DNA of 64,000 nt, taken from the NCBI RefSeq assembly GCF_001742165.1, contig NZ_CP016442.1, positions 2,232,001 through 2,296,000 on the forward strand. Reading direction: 5' to 3'. This document shows, in pieces, positions 33,702 to 43,764 of the stretch (positions are counted from its first letter, which is position 1; every line of letters starts with the position of its first letter). Under the pieces are notes generated by a model. It had not been told where the DNA came from and did not search any database. It saw only the letters and a program-made list of their open reading frames with translations. Both the position numbers and the translations under genes were made by a program. Source of the stretch: Burkholderia stabilis. GTDB taxonomy: Bacteria; Pseudomonadota; Gammaproteobacteria; Burkholderiales; Burkholderiaceae.

Positions 33702-35261
33702 ATGGACACTTCTGTGCAGAAGAAGAAACTCGGTTTAAAGGATCGCTACGCAGCGATGACCCGCGGTCTTGGCTGGCAGACCAGCTACCAGCCGATGGAA
33801 AAAGTGTTTCCGTACGACAAGTACGAAAGCATAAAGATCCACGATTGGGATAAATGGGAAGACCCCTTCCGCCTGACCATGGACGCCTACTGGAAATATC
33901 AGGGCGAGAAGGAAAAAAAGCTTTACGCCGTCATCGACGCTTTCGCGCAGAACAACGGGCAGTTGAGCATTTCCGACGCGCGCTATGTCAACGCACTCAA
34001 GGTGTTTATCCAGGGTGTGACACCGCTGGAGTATATGGCACACCGAGGTTTTGCCCACGTTGGTCGGCATTTTACGGGTGAAGGGGCGCGTGTTGCTTGC
34101 CAGATGCAGTCCATCGACGAGCTGCGTCACTTCCAGACCGAAATGCATGCTCTCTCGCACTACAACAAGTATTTTAACGGCCTGCACAACTCCATCCATT
34201 GGTACGACCGGGTCTGGTATTTGTCGGTGCCCAAGTCATTTTTTGAAGACGCGGCCACCGGTGGACCGTTCGAGTTTCTTACCGCGGTGAGCTTTTCGTT
34301 CGAATATGTGTTGACCAACCTGCTGTTTGTCCCCTTCATGTCGGGTGCTGCTTACAACGGGGACATGTCGACGGTCACCTTCGGTTTTTCGGCGCAAAGT
34401 GACGAATCGCGCCACATGACACTCGGCATCGAATGCATCAAGTTCATGCTGGAACAGGATCCGGACAACGTGCCCATCGTGCAGCGCTGGATCGACAAGT
34501 GGTTCTGGCGCGGCTATCGGCTGTTGAGCATCGTGGCCATGATGCAGGACTACATGCTGCCCAACCGGGTGATGAGCTGGCGCGAGAGCTGGGAGATGTA
34601 CGTCGAGCAGAACGGCGGCGCGCTGTTCAAGGATCTGGCGCGTTACGGCATCCGCAAGCCCAAGGGCTGGGACCAGGCTTGCGAAGGCAAGGACCACATC
34701 AGCCATCAGACCTTCGCCGTGTTCTATAACTATAACGCCGCGGCCCCCATCCACACCTGGGTTCCCACAGAAGAAGAAATGGGGTGGCTGTCGGAGAAGT
34801 ACCCCGAGACGTTCGACAAGTATTACCGTCCGCGTTGGGACTACTGGCGCGAGCAGGCCGCCAAGGGCAACCGTTTCTACAACAAGACGCTGCCGATGCT
34901 CTGCACTACCTGCCAGATTCCGATGATATTCACCGAGCCTGGCGACGCAACCAAGATCTGCTATCGCGAGTCGGACTACCTCGGCGACAAGTATCACTTC
35001 TGCAGCGACCACTGCAAGGAGATTTTTGACAACGAACCCGAGAAGTTCGTGCAGTCATGGCTTCCGCCGCAGCAAGTGTATCAAGGAAACTGTTTCAAGC
35101 CGGATGCCGATCCGACCAAGGAAGGTTTCGATCCCTTGATGGCCTTGCTCGACTACTACAACCTGAATGTAGGCCGGGACAACTTCGATTTCGAGGGGTC
35201 GGAAGACCAAAAGAACTTTGCTGCCTGGCGTGGAGAGGTCTTGCAAGGAGAAGCCAAATGA
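33702..35261 (+). CDS. dmpN: Phenol hydroxylase alpha (diiron oxygenase) subunit DmpN
   Basis: 519 residues. Diiron ligands are all present: Glu-110, then DELRH (Glu-140, His-143), Glu-201 in SFSFEYVLTN, and DESRH (Glu-235, His-238). The C-terminal part has the zinc/structural Cys cluster region TLPMLCTTCQIPMIF and FCSDHCKEIF seen in DmpN/PHH proteins. It hydroxylates phenol and cresols to catechols using O2 and electrons from DmpP. Intact and full length (CF600 DmpN is about 517 residues). Its stop overlaps the dmpO ATG. Confidence 0.96.
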   Translation: MDTSVQKKKLGLKDRYAAMTRGLGWQTSYQPMEKVFPYDKYESIKIHDWDKWEDPFRLTMDAYWKYQGEKEKKLYAVIDAFAQNNGQLSISDARYVNALKVFIQGVTPLEYMAHRGFAHVGRHFTGEGARVACQMQSIDELRHFQTEMHALSHYNKYFNGLHNSIHWYDRVWYLSVPKSFFEDAATGGPFEFLTAVSFSFEYVLTNLLFVPFMSGAAYNGDMSTVTFGFSAQSDESRHMTLGIECIKFMLEQDPDNVPIVQRWIDKWFWRGYRLLSIVAMMQDYMLPNRVMSWRESWEMYVEQNGGALFKDLARYGIRKPKGWDQACEGKDHISHQTFAVFYNYNAAAPIHTWVPTEEEMGWLSEKYPETFDKYYRPRWDYWREQAAKGNRFYNKTLPMLCTTCQIPMIFTEPGDATKICYRESDYLGDKYHFCSDHCKEIFDNEPEKFVQSWLPPQQVYQGNCFKPDADPTKEGFDPLMALLDYYNLNVGRDNFDFEGSEDQKNFAAWRGEVLQGEAK

Positions 35262-35614
35262 GCGTTGTTGCCCTCAAACCCTACAAGTTCCCGGCACGAG
35301 ACGCGCGCGAAAACTTTCCGGCGCCGTTGCTGTTTATCGGCTGGGAAGACCATCTGTTGTTTGCGGCACCTGTTGCCTTGCCCCTGCCGTCGGACACGTT
35401 GTTCGGTGCGCTGTGCACCCAGGTGTTGCCCGGCACTTATGGCTATCACCCCGATTTCTCAAAAATCGACTGGAGCCAGGTGCAGTGGTTTAAGTCCGGC
35501 CAGCCGTGGCATCCCGACCCGGCGAAGTCGCTGGCTGAAAACGGTCTGACGCACAAAGACGTGATCCGCTTTCGCACGCCTGGCTTGAACGGTCTGAGCG
35601 GTTCCTGCAATTGA
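35258..35614 (+). CDS. dmpO: Phenol hydroxylase gamma subunit DmpO
   Basis: 118 residues from ATG 35258, overlapping the dmpN stop by 4 bp; AAGGAG lies upstream. It has ALKPYKFPARDARENFPAPL, FIGWEDHLLFAAPVALPLP and LPGTYGYHPDFSKIDWSQVQ, the conserved P4/DmpO family body. Third subunit of the oxygenase core. The C-terminus is followed by a 12-bp stem hairpin before dmpP. Confidence 0.93.
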   Translation: MSVVALKPYKFPARDARENFPAPLLFIGWEDHLLFAAPVALPLPSDTLFGALCTQVLPGTYGYHPDFSKIDWSQVQWFKSGQPWHPDPAKSLAENGLTHKDVIRFRTPGLNGLSGSCN

Positions 35615-35632
35615 GATTGCGTCATGGCAGCG

Positions 35633-35673
35633 CAATCACACCGCAGCCGAAGTTACAGGCCGCGGTGTGATTG
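35633..35673 (+). promoter_or_regulatory. Intercistronic hairpin between dmpO and dmpP
   Basis: Perfect 12-bp stem: CAATCACACCGC (35633-35644) with GCGGTGTGATTG (35662-35673), 17-nt loop. No T tract follows, so it is more likely an RNA-stability or processing element, or a leaky terminator, than a full terminator. It would set dmpP/downstream expression apart from the oxygenase subunits. Confidence 0.65.
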
Positions 35674-35692
35674 GCCTCTGGCGATTTGAACA

Positions 35693-36757
35693 ATGACCTA
35701 TCAACTCAACATTCAGCCCCTGGGTGCCACCATTGAGGTGGAGGAAGGGCAAACTATACTCGACGCGGCCTTGCGCCAAGGCATTTACATTCCGCACGCG
35801 TGTGGTCACGGGCTATGTGGAACCTGCAAGGTGCAGGTGTGTGACGGAGAAGTCGATCTCGGCGATGCGAATCCCTTCGCGCTGATGGACTTCGAGCGCG
35901 AGGAGCGCAAGGCGTTGGCCTGCTGTGCCACCTTGCTCGATGACACGACCATCGAGGCCGACATCGAGGAAGACCCGGACGCCGAAGTCATCCCGGTCGA
36001 GGATTTCAATGCCGAGGTGACACGCATCGAGCAACTCACACCGACGATCAAAGCCGTCTTCCTGAGACTCGATCAACCGATTCATTTTCAGGCGGGTCAG
36101 TACGTGCAACTTGAAATTCCCGAGTTGCGCCAGACACGGGCGTTTTCCATTGCCAATTCACCTGCGGACGTCGCAGCAACGGGGGAGATCGAGCTCAATA
36201 TTCGCCGGGTTCCGGGAGGACAGGGCACGGGTTACATCCATGAACAACTGGCGGTGGGGAACATACTGCACGTGACGGGTCCCTATGGCCGGTTTTTCGT
36301 GCGCAGGTCAGCCGACCAACCCATGGTTTTCATGGCAGGTGGTTCAGGCCTGTCGAGCCCTCGGTCGATGATTATCGACTTGTTGCAAAGCGGATGGAGC
36401 AGGCCTATCACTCTGGTCTATGGCCAGCGCAATGAGGCAGAACTGTATTACGACGAGGAGTTCCGCGAGCTCAGCCAGCGGTATTCGAACTTCAGCTACG
36501 TGCCGGCACTATCGGAAAAAGCAGAAGGTGCGACGCATCCCTTGGCGCAGGGTTTCGTTCACGAGGTCGCCAAGGCTCATTTCGGGAACAACTTTTCCGG
36601 CCACAAAGCCTATTTGTGCGGGCCGCCGGCGATGATCGACGCCTGCGTCACGACCCTGATCCAGGGCCGGTTGTTCGAACGCGACATCTATTTTGAGAAG
36701 TTCATTTCCGCAGCCGATGCCCAACAAGTACGCAGTCCGCTTTTCAAGAGGGTGTGA
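35693..36757 (+). CDS. dmpP: Phenol hydroxylase reductase DmpP
   Basis: 354 residues. N-terminal plant-type [2Fe-2S] domain with Cys-37, Cys-42, Cys-45 and Cys-77 (ACGHGLCGTCKVQVC). FAD domain with RAFSIANSP and the NAD-binding domain starting MVFMAGGSGLSSPRSMI, ending with AYLCGPPAMIDACV. It passes electrons from NADH to DmpN. Because the toluene monooxygenase reductase gene is broken in this window, DmpP is the only intact oxygenase reductase here and may have to serve both enzymes (inferred). Confidence 0.95.
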   Translation: MTYQLNIQPLGATIEVEEGQTILDAALRQGIYIPHACGHGLCGTCKVQVCDGEVDLGDANPFALMDFEREERKALACCATLLDDTTIEADIEEDPDAEVIPVEDFNAEVTRIEQLTPTIKAVFLRLDQPIHFQAGQYVQLEIPELRQTRAFSIANSPADVAATGEIELNIRRVPGGQGTGYIHEQLAVGNILHVTGPYGRFFVRRSADQPMVFMAGGSGLSSPRSMIIDLLQSGWSRPITLVYGQRNEAELYYDEEFRELSQRYSNFSYVPALSEKAEGATHPLAQGFVHEVAKAHFGNNFSGHKAYLCGPPAMIDACVTTLIQGRLFERDIYFEKFISAADAQQVRSPLFKRV

Positions 36758-36759
36758 TC

Positions 36760-37116
36760 GTGACTACTCAGGACGGGAAGGTCAACGTGACCGTCAAGCA
36801 GACCGGCGAGCGTTTCAGCTGCGCTCTCGGTGAGTCTCTGCTTTCCGGCATGGCACGCCTTGGGCGTCGCGGCATACCAGTTGGTTGCCTTAGCGGCGGG
36901 TGCGGGGTGTGTAAGGTCGCGGTGTGCAGAGGCAGCGTGCGCAAAACTGGAGCAATGAGCCGTGCGCACATTTCCGAGGCGGAAGAAGCGCAAGGTGTGG
37001 TGCTGGCGTGCCGGGCGGCTCCCACTGATGATGTGGAACTGGAGGTGGTCGGCAAGATGCAAAAGCCCTTTTTCAAAGGGTTGAGCTTTCAGGTAGCCCA
37101 AGATTCAACGAAATAA
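36760..37116 (+). CDS. dmpQ: XylT/DmpQ-type [2Fe-2S] ferredoxin
   Basis: 118 residues from GTG 36760, 7 nt after AGAGGG; a GTG at 36754 overlapping the dmpP stop is an alternative. The cluster motif CLSGGCGVCKVAVC with a further Cys (VLACRAAP) is a plant-type [2Fe-2S] ferredoxin. The known role of DmpQ/XylT is to re-reduce the iron of catechol 2,3-dioxygenase that has been inactivated by 4-methylcatechol. Its place directly before dmpB fits, and it matters for cresol-derived catechols. Confidence 0.92.
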   Translation: MTTQDGKVNVTVKQTGERFSCALGESLLSGMARLGRRGIPVGCLSGGCGVCKVAVCRGSVRKTGAMSRAHISEAEEAQGVVLACRAAPTDDVELEVVGKMQKPFFKGLSFQVAQDSTK

Positions 37117-37133
37117 GCCGAAGGAGATAGACC

Positions 37134-38078
37134 ATGGGTGTGATGCGAATCGGCCATGCCAGTCTGAAAGTGATGGACATGGCGTTGGCAATCAAGCACT
37201 ACGAAAACGTCCTGGGAATGAAAAGGACGATGGAGGACGAACATGGAAACGTGTACCTCAAGTGCTGGGACGAATGGGACAAGTACTCCGTTATTCTGAC
37301 GCCGTCCGATCAAGCAGGGCTCAACCATGTCGCCTACAAGGTTGAGCACGATGCCGACCTGGACGCGCTGCAAAAGCGTATCGAAGCCTATGGCTTCAAG
37401 ACACAAATGCTCCCCGAAGGTACCCTTCCTTCGACCGGTCGTATGCTGCAGTTCAACCTGCCGAGCGGACATGAGATGCGTCTGTTTGCGACGAAGGAAT
37501 ATGTGGGCACCGGAGTCGGAACGACCAATCCTGACCCGTGGCCCGATGACGTCAAGGGGGCAGGCGCCCATTGGCTGGATCACTGCCTATTGATGTGTGA
37601 ACTCAATCCGGAGACGGGCGTGAATCGGGTGGCGGAAAATACCCGGTTCATGAAGGAATGCCTGGGCTTTTATCTGGCTGAGCAAGTTATGGTAGGTCCG
37701 GATAGTAGCATTCAGGCTGCAACGTGGATGTTCCGCACGTCCACGCCGCACGACATCGCTTTCGTAGGTGGGCCTCGCAATGGTTTGCACCACATTGCCT
37801 TCTTCCTCGACTCGTGGCATGACGTACTGAAATCGGCTGACGTCATGGCCAAGAACAAGGTCAAGATCGACGTGGCGCCGACGCGCCATGGGATTACCCG
37901 CGGGGAGACGATCTATTTCTTCGATCCAAGTGGGAATCGCAACGAGACCTTTGCCGGCCTGGGCTACCTCGCTCAACCTGATCGGCCTGTGACGACCTGG
38001 ACGGAAGAGCATCTCGGCAGCGGCATCTTCTATCACACCGGTGAGTTGGTCCAGTCATTCACCGAGGTTTACACCTGA
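37134..38078 (+). CDS. dmpB: Catechol 2,3-dioxygenase
   Basis: 314 residues of the type I extradiol dioxygenase family, made of two vicinal-oxygen-chelate modules. Fe(II) ligands: His-150 (HWLDHCLL), His-220 ([14 protein letters not shown]) and Glu-271 ([12 protein letters not shown]), with catalytic-region [13 protein letters not shown] upstream. It cleaves catechol and methylcatechols next to the hydroxyls to 2-hydroxymuconic semialdehydes or ketones. Ribosome site AGGAGAT is 8 nt before the ATG. Length matches the ~307-314 of the family. Confidence 0.95.
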   Translation: MGVMRIGHASLKVMDMALAIKHYENVLGMKRTMEDEHGNVYLKCWDEWDKYSVILTPSDQAGLNHVAYKVEHDADLDALQKRIEAYGFKTQMLPEGTLPSTGRMLQFNLPSGHEMRLFATKEYVGTGVGTTNPDPWPDDVKGAGAHWLDHCLLMCELNPETGVNRVAENTRFMKECLGFYLAEQVMVGPDSSIQAATWMFRTSTPHDIAFVGGPRNGLHHIAFFLDSWHDVLKSADVMAKNKVKIDVAPTRHGITRGETIYFFDPSGNRNETFAGLGYLAQPDRPVTTWTEEHLGSGIFYHTGELVQSFTEVYT

Positions 38079-38099
38079 CTGCCACGCAGGAGATAGCAC

Positions 38100-38549
38100 A
38101 TGACTCAGGCTGACTCACTTCATAGCGTCGAGGCGCGGCTGATCAACTGGCCTGCGGCTAACCGCGTCGTCGAGGCAGCTGCGCTGCACGCGCAGCGCCT
38201 CGGCGTATGCGTGAACATCGCGGTGGTCGATGTGGCGGGGAATCTTGCCGCGTTTCTGCGCATGCCTGGAGCGCCGTTGCACTCCATCGAGATCGCCATC
38301 GACAAGGCATACACGGCAGCCAGTTTCGGCTTACCGACCAGTCGGTGGAGTGAGGCCTTGCTGAGTCATTCCGAAGCGGTCCGCCAAGGCATCGTGCGAA
38401 GGCCCCGCTTCATCGCCTTCGGCGGTGGTTTGCCGATTGTTGAAAGTGGCCATCGCATCGGGGGTATTGGCGTGTCTGGCGGTACCGAAGAGCAGGACGA
38501 GCACTGTGCGCAAGCCGGATTGAGCCTGCTAGGTCTAACTCAAACCTGA
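38100..38549 (+). CDS. GlcG/HbpS-family (DUF336) protein of the meta-cleavage operon
   Basis: 149 residues: ANRVVEAAALHAQRLGVCVN, IAVVDVAGNLAAFLRMPGAP, SIEIAIDKAYTAASFGLPT and FIAFGGGLPIVESGHRIGGI, a complete GlcG/HbpS domain. The family includes haem-binding and stress proteins, and members are often found inside meta-cleavage operons between the dioxygenase and the semialdehyde dehydrogenase, with no proven role. It may protect or repair the dioxygenase, which is speculation. 21 bp after dmpB and translated from a good AGGAGAT site. Confidence 0.85.
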   Translation: MTQADSLHSVEARLINWPAANRVVEAAALHAQRLGVCVNIAVVDVAGNLAAFLRMPGAPLHSIEIAIDKAYTAASFGLPTSRWSEALLSHSEAVRQGIVRRPRFIAFGGGLPIVESGHRIGGIGVSGGTEEQDEHCAQAGLSLLGLTQT

Positions 38550-38615
38550 ATCTTTCCGGAAAGTCGACTGCCGCCGCGACCACATTTGCCTAACAAGGAA
38601 GTTTACTGAAACATC

Positions 38616-40127
38616 ATGCTGATTACCGATCCCCAAGCGACCGCGAGCACTGGAAACCAGTCCGTCGCTCGTGCTAAAGAAATCCACAACTTCATCAACG
38701 GCGAATATGTGCCGGGTCAGCGTTGGTTCGAGAAGCGCTCGCCGTTGAACAACGCGGTCATTGCCAAGGTGGCCGAAGCCGGCCGTGCCGAAGTCGACGC
38801 GGCGGTGGCTGCGGCGCAGGCCGCGCTCAAGGGAGCATGGGGGCGCATGAGCTTGGCCCAGCGCGTGGAAGTGCTGTACGCGGTGGCCGACGGCATCAAC
38901 CGTCGTTTTGACGACTTCCTTGCCGCTGAGGTAGAGGACACGGGCAAGCCTATGAGCCTGGCGCGGCATGTGGACATTCCGCGTGGGGCGGCCAATTTCA
39001 AGATCTTCGCCGATGTGGTGAAGAACGTGCCCACTGAGTTTTTTGAAATGCCTACACCGGATGGTGTCGGGGCGATCAACTACGCCATGCGTCGACCGGT
39101 CGGGGTGGTCGGGGTGATCTGTCCATGGAACCTGCCGCTGCTGCTGATGACCTGGAAAGTCGGCCCAGCGCTGGCCTGTGGCAACACCGTTGTGGTCAAG
39201 CCCTCCGAAGAGACGCCGCAGACCGCTGCATTGCTGGGCGAAGTGATGAACGCGGCGGGCGTGCCGCCAGGGGTCTACAACGTCGTGCACGGCTTCGGCC
39301 CCAGCTCCACCGGCGAATTCCTCACCACCCACCGCGGCATCAACGCCATCACCTTCACCGGTGAAACCCGCACGGGTGCGGCCATCATGAAGGCCGCGGC
39401 TGACGGTGCGCGCCCCGTGAGTCTGGAGATGGGCGGCAAGAACGCTGCCATCGTGTTTGCCGATTGCGACTTCGACGCCGCCATTGAAGGCACGCTGCGC
39501 TCGTGCTTCGCCAACTGTGGCCAGGTCTGCCTGGGTACGGAGCGGGTATATGTCGAGCGCCCTATCTTTGATCGTTTTGTCTCCGCGCTCAAAAAAGGCG
39601 CTGAAGGCATGCAGCTCGGCCGCCCGGAAGATCCGGCCACCGGCATGGGCCCGCTGATTTCGCAAGAGCATCGTGACAAGGTGCTGTCGTATTACAAGAA
39701 GGCGGTTGAAGCGGGCGCGACGGTGGTGGCGGGCGGCGGTGTACCCGATATGCCGGACGCGCTCAAAGGCGGCGCGTGGGTACAGCCCACCATCTGGACG
39801 GGCTTGGGCGACGACTCGGTGATTGCCCGCGAGGAGATCTTCGGCCCTTGCGCGCTGGTCATGCCATTCGACAGCGAAGAAGAGGTGATCCGCCGTGCCA
39901 ACGATAACGACTACGGCCTGGCCACGGCGATCTGGACCACCAATCTGTCGCGTGCGCACCGCGTGGCGGGGGCCATCGAGGTCGGCATTGCGTGGGTGAA
40001 CTCCTGGTTCCTGCGCGATTTGCGCACGCCGTTCGGCGGGGCCAAGCAGTCGGGTATCGGGCGCGAGGGCGGAGTCCACTCGCTGGAGTTCTACACGGAA
40101 CTCAAAAACGTTTGCATCAAATTGTGA
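38616..40127 (+). CDS. dmpC: 2-hydroxymuconic semialdehyde dehydrogenase
   Basis: 503 residues of the aldehyde dehydrogenase superfamily. N-terminal KEIHNFINGEYVPGQRWFEK, NAD site GVICPWNLPLLLMTWKVGPA, catalytic Glu in SLEMGGKNAAIVF and the nucleophile Cys in CFANCGQVCLGTERVYVE (~304). It oxidises the ring-fission semialdehyde to 4-oxalocrotonate, the NAD-dependent branch. The start lacks a well-placed ribosome site: GGAAG is about 15 nt away. N-terminal length is ~15 residues longer than DmpC of CF600. 2 bp before dmpE. Confidence 0.93.
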   Translation: MLITDPQATASTGNQSVARAKEIHNFINGEYVPGQRWFEKRSPLNNAVIAKVAEAGRAEVDAAVAAAQAALKGAWGRMSLAQRVEVLYAVADGINRRFDDFLAAEVEDTGKPMSLARHVDIPRGAANFKIFADVVKNVPTEFFEMPTPDGVGAINYAMRRPVGVVGVICPWNLPLLLMTWKVGPALACGNTVVVKPSEETPQTAALLGEVMNAAGVPPGVYNVVHGFGPSSTGEFLTTHRGINAITFTGETRTGAAIMKAAADGARPVSLEMGGKNAAIVFADCDFDAAIEGTLRSCFANCGQVCLGTERVYVERPIFDRFVSALKKGAEGMQLGRPEDPATGMGPLISQEHRDKVLSYYKKAVEAGATVVAGGGVPDMPDALKGGAWVQPTIWTGLGDDSVIAREEIFGPCALVMPFDSEEEVIRRANDNDYGLATAIWTTNLSRAHRVAGAIEVGIAWVNSWFLRDLRTPFGGAKQSGIGREGGVHSLEFYTELKNVCIKL

Positions 40128-40129
40128 TC

Positions 40130-40912
40130 ATGGACAAAACTCAAATCACCGAGCTTGGCGACGCCCTGTATCAGGCACTGACCACGCGAACCGTGCTCGA
40201 TCCGCTGACCGAGCGCCACCCCGATATGACGATCGAGGACGCCTATCACATCCAGCAGCGCATGATCGAGCGTCGTGTGCAGGCTGGTGAAACCATCATC
40301 GGCAAGAAGATCGGCGTGACGTCAGCGGCCGTGATGAACATGCTTGGCGTGTATCAGCCGGATTTCGGCTACATGCTCGACGGCATGATCTACAACGAAG
40401 GGCAGTCGATCGAGATCGGCACGCTGATTCAGCCGAAGGCCGAAGGCGAGATCGCGTTCATCCTCAAGAAAGACCTGATGGGGCCGGGGGTGACCAACGT
40501 GGACGTGCTGGCGGCGACCGAATGCGTGATGCCGTGCTTTGAAATTGTCGATTCGCGCATCCGCGACTGGAAGATCAAGATTCAGGACACCGTGGCGGAC
40601 AACGCCTCCTGTGGCGTATTCGTGCTGGGTGATCACGCGGTCGATCCACGCAAGCTCGACCTGACGCTGTGCGGCATGGTGATGGAGCGTAATGGCGAGA
40701 TTATCGCCACGGGCTGCGGCGCGGCGGCACTGGGCTCACCGGTCAACGCCGTGGCCTGGCTGGCCAACACGCTGGGGCGTCTGGGCATTGCACTCAAGGC
40801 GGGCGAGGTGATCTTGTCCGGCGCGCTGGCGGCGATGTTCCCGGCCAAGGCGGGCGACAGTTTCCGCGTCAGTATTGGCGGTCTGGGCGGTTGTTCGGTC
40901 CGGTTTCACTGA
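40130..40912 (+). CDS. dmpE: 2-oxopent-4-enoate hydratase
   Basis: 260 residues from ATG 40130; an in-frame extension to 39,992 lies inside dmpC. Family features: RHPDMTIEDAYHIQQRMIER, GKKIGVTSAAVMNMLGVYQP, EGEIAFILKKDL (metal-binding Glu-Glu region) and GEVILSGALAAMFPAKAGDSF near the end. It adds water to 2-hydroxypenta-2,4-dienoate to give 4-hydroxy-2-oxovalerate. DmpE and DmpH are paralogues; this one is named DmpE from its order and its pairing before dmpF. Confidence 0.9.
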   Translation: MDKTQITELGDALYQALTTRTVLDPLTERHPDMTIEDAYHIQQRMIERRVQAGETIIGKKIGVTSAAVMNMLGVYQPDFGYMLDGMIYNEGQSIEIGTLIQPKAEGEIAFILKKDLMGPGVTNVDVLAATECVMPCFEIVDSRIRDWKIKIQDTVADNASCGVFVLGDHAVDPRKLDLTLCGMVMERNGEIIATGCGAAALGSPVNAVAWLANTLGRLGIALKAGEVILSGALAAMFPAKAGDSFRVSIGGLGGCSVRFH

Positions 40913-40990
40913 ACGCGCCCGGCCAGGCACCACGCCCGGCCGTTGTCGGATGCCGTGCGTAAAAGTCATTTTTATAGGAAGGACAAGGTC

Positions 40991-41902
40991 ATGAAAAAGA
41001 TCAAATGTGCGCTGATCGGACCAGGCAATATCGGCACCGATCTGCTGGCCAAGCTCAAGCGCAGCTCGGTGCTGGAGCCGGTGTGGATGGTGGGCATCGA
41101 CCCGGAATCGGAAGGGCTGAATCGAGCCCGTGAGCTCGGCATCAAAACCACGGCGGAAGGTGTCGACGGGCTGCTGCCGCATGTGCTGGCCGATGGTGTG
41201 CAGATCGCGTTTGATGCCACCAGTGCATATGTTCACGCGGAAAACGCGCGCAAGCTTAACGCGCTGGGCGTGATGATGATCGATCTGACGCCGGCGGCAA
41301 TTGGCCCGTACTGCGTACCGCCGGTCAATTTGAAAGGGCACCTGGGCAAACGCGAGATGAATGTAAACATGGTCACCTGTGGCGGGCAGGCCACCATTCC
41401 GATGGTCGCTGCGGTCTCGCGCGTGCAGCCGGTGGCATACGCAGAAATCGTCGCGACCGTATCGAGCCGATCGGTGGGGCCCGGCACGCGCAAAAACATT
41501 GACGAATTCACGCGGACCACGGCCGGCGCGGTGGAAAAGGTGGGGGGCGCGAGGAAGGGCAAAGCCATCATCATCATCAACCCGGCGGAGCCTCCGCTGA
41601 TGATGCGCGACACGATTCATTGCCTGACCGAAAGTGAGCCGGATCACGAGAAGATTACCGAGTCGATTCACGCGATGATCAGGGAAGTCCAGAAGTACGT
41701 GCCCGGTTACCGGCTGGTCAACGGCCCGGTGTTTGACGGCAAGCGTGTGACGGTCTTCATGGAGGTGGCGGGCCTGGGGGACTATCTGCCCACGTACGCC
41801 GGCAACCTGGACATCATGACCGCTGCCGCGGCCCGGACCGCCGAGATGTTTGCCGAAGAGATGATTGCCGGCAATCTCACGCTCGAACCGGTTGTCGCTT
41901 GA
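40991..41902 (+). CDS. dmpF: Acetaldehyde dehydrogenase (acylating)
   Basis: 303 residues from ATG 40991. Rossmann start [40 protein letters not shown], catalytic Cys in [20 protein letters not shown] (~130) and the C-terminal [20 protein letters not shown]. It turns acetaldehyde, channelled from DmpG, into acetyl-CoA with NAD and CoA. Forms a complex with the aldolase encoded by the next gene, 19 bp downstream. Confidence 0.94.
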   Translation: MKKIKCALIGPGNIGTDLLAKLKRSSVLEPVWMVGIDPESEGLNRARELGIKTTAEGVDGLLPHVLADGVQIAFDATSAYVHAENARKLNALGVMMIDLTPAAIGPYCVPPVNLKGHLGKREMNVNMVTCGGQATIPMVAAVSRVQPVAYAEIVATVSSRSVGPGTRKNIDEFTRTTAGAVEKVGGARKGKAIIIINPAEPPLMMRDTIHCLTESEPDHEKITESIHAMIREVQKYVPGYRLVNGPVFDGKRVTVFMEVAGLGDYLPTYAGNLDIMTAAAARTAEMFAEEMIAGNLTLEPVVA

Positions 41903-41921
41903 GCCGTCAAGGAGAACAGAG

Positions 41922-42968
41922 ATGAACCTGCAAGGAAAAAAAATCACCGTCCACGACATGACGTTGCGTGACGGCATGCATCCGAAGCGCCATTTGATGA
42001 CGCTGGAGCAAATGAAAAGCATCGCCTGCGGCCTGGACGCAGCCGGGATCCCCCTGATTGAAGTCACGCACGGCGATGGCCTGGGCGGCTCGTCGGTCAA
42101 CTATGGCTTTCCGGCCCACAGCGATGAAGAATATCTGGGGGCCGTGATCCCGCTCATGAAGCAGGCCAAGGTCTCGGCTTTACTGTTGCCGGGCATCGGC
42201 ACCGTCGATCATCTGAAGATGGCCAAGGAGCTTGGCGTGCACACCATCCGGGTGGCTACGCACTGCACCGAGGCTGACGTGTCAGAGCAGCACATTGCCC
42301 TGGCGCGCAAGCTTGAGATGGACACGGTGGGCTTCCTGATGATGGCGCATATGAACAGTCCTGAAGGGCTGGTCGGGCAGGCAAAGCTGATGGAGTCGTA
42401 CGGCGCCAACTGTGTCTACATTACCGATTCGGCTGGCTACATGCTGCCCGATGATGTCAGGGCCCGCCTTGGCGCGGTGCGTGAGGCGCTCAAGCCGGAG
42501 ACGGAACTGGGCTTTCACGGCCACCACAATCTGGCGATGGGGATCGCCAACTCCATTGCGGCCGTTGAGTGTGGCGCCACCCGCATCGACGCCGCCTCGG
42601 CTGGTCTCGGTGCGGGTGCGGGCAACACGCCGATGGAGGTGCTGGTCGCCGTATGCGACCGAATGGGGATTCAGACCGGAGTGGATGTGTGGGCCATTCA
42701 GGACGTGGCCGAAGACCTGGTCGTGCCGATCATGGACTTCCCCATCCGGATCGACCGCGACTCGCTCACCCTGGGTTACGCCGGGGTCTACGGGTCGTTC
42801 CTGCTGTTTGCCAAGCGCGCCGAGCAAAAGTATGGCGTACCGGCGCGCGAGATCCTGGTCGAGCTTGGGCGCCGGGGCATGGTCGGTGGCCAGGAAGACA
42901 TGATTGAAGACACGGCCATCACGCTGGCCAAAGCGCGTGCGTCAAAGGCGCAGAAGGTGGCGGCATGA
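41922..42968 (+). CDS. dmpG: 4-hydroxy-2-oxovalerate aldolase
   Basis: 348 residues from ATG 41922 with AAGGAG upstream. HMGL-like TIM barrel: [20 protein letters not shown] (catalytic Arg-Asp), [16 protein letters not shown], metal ligands in [16 protein letters not shown] and the C-terminal communication domain ending [16 protein letters not shown] (here [15 protein letters not shown]). It splits 4-hydroxy-2-oxovalerate to pyruvate and acetaldehyde. 4-bp overlap with dmpH. Confidence 0.95.
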   Translation: MNLQGKKITVHDMTLRDGMHPKRHLMTLEQMKSIACGLDAAGIPLIEVTHGDGLGGSSVNYGFPAHSDEEYLGAVIPLMKQAKVSALLLPGIGTVDHLKMAKELGVHTIRVATHCTEADVSEQHIALARKLEMDTVGFLMMAHMNSPEGLVGQAKLMESYGANCVYITDSAGYMLPDDVRARLGAVREALKPETELGFHGHHNLAMGIANSIAAVECGATRIDAASAGLGAGAGNTPMEVLVAVCDRMGIQTGVDVWAIQDVAEDLVVPIMDFPIRIDRDSLTLGYAGVYGSFLLFAKRAEQKYGVPAREILVELGRRGMVGGQEDMIEDTAITLAKARASKAQKVAA

Positions 42969-43753
42969 AACTGGATCGCACCACCATTGCGCGCCTTGCA
43001 GAGCACCTCGAGAACTGCGAGCTCCACGCGCAAGACACGCTCAAGATCACCGATGAGCATCCCGAGATGGATTGGGATGACGCTTACGCGATCCAGGACG
43101 AGATTCGCCGCCGCAAGCTGGCCCGCGGCGGGAAGATCGTTGGGCTCAAAGCGGGGCTGACCTCGCACGCCAAAATGAAGCAGATGGGGGTTGAGAGCCC
43201 TGTCTTCGGCTTCATGGCCGACTATTACGCGATCCCCGATGGCGGCACGTGCAAGACCGAGGCGCTGATCCATCCCAAGGTCGAGCCGGAAATCGCCTTT
43301 GTTACCAAAGCGCCGTTGAAAGGCCCGGGCTGTCATATTGGAGCGGTGCTGGCGGCGACTGACTTCGTGATGCCGGGCATCGAAGTCATTGACTCGCGCT
43401 ACCGCGATTTCAAGTTCGATCTCAAAAGTGTGGTAGCGGACAACACGTCGGCCGCACGCTTTGTGGTGGGTGGGCGCGCACTGCCAGTGTCTGAGGTGGA
43501 TCTGCGCACCGTCGGCATCGTGCTGGAGAAAAACGGTGAGCCGGTTGCGTTCGGGGCGGGCGCCGCGGTGCTGGGCCACCCGGCCGCGGCGATTGCGATG
43601 CTGGCCAATCATCTGGGCGCGCGTGGCGAGGAGATTCCGGCGGGCAGTTTGATTCTGTCAGGGGGGATCACGGAGGCCATTGCCGTGCGAGCGGGGGATG
43701 CCATCGCCCTGCGGGTGCAGGGGATGGGCAGCACCGGTTTGCGCTTCGTTTAA
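42965..43753 (+). CDS. dmpH: 4-oxalocrotonate decarboxylase
   Basis: 262 residues, a paralogue of Dmp[61 protein letters not shown] and [20 protein letters not shown]. It decarboxylates 2-oxo-3-hexenedioate with Mg and forms a complex with the hydratase DmpE. Naming as DmpH rests on order (E-F-G-H-I) and on [10 protein letters not shown] and GGITEAI motifs typical of decarboxylases. 4-bp overlap with dmpG. Confidence 0.92.
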   Translation: MKLDRTTIARLAEHLENCELHAQDTLKITDEHPEMDWDDAYAIQDEIRRRKLARGGKIVGLKAGLTSHAKMKQMGVESPVFGFMADYYAIPDGGTCKTEALIHPKVEPEIAFVTKAPLKGPGCHIGAVLAATDFVMPGIEVIDSRYRDFKFDLKSVVADNTSAARFVVGGRALPVSEVDLRTVGIVLEKNGEPVAFGAGAAVLGHPAAAIAMLANHLGARGEEIPAGSLILSGGITEAIAVRAGDAIALRVQGMGSTGLRFV

Positions 43754-43764
43754 AGGAGATAGCC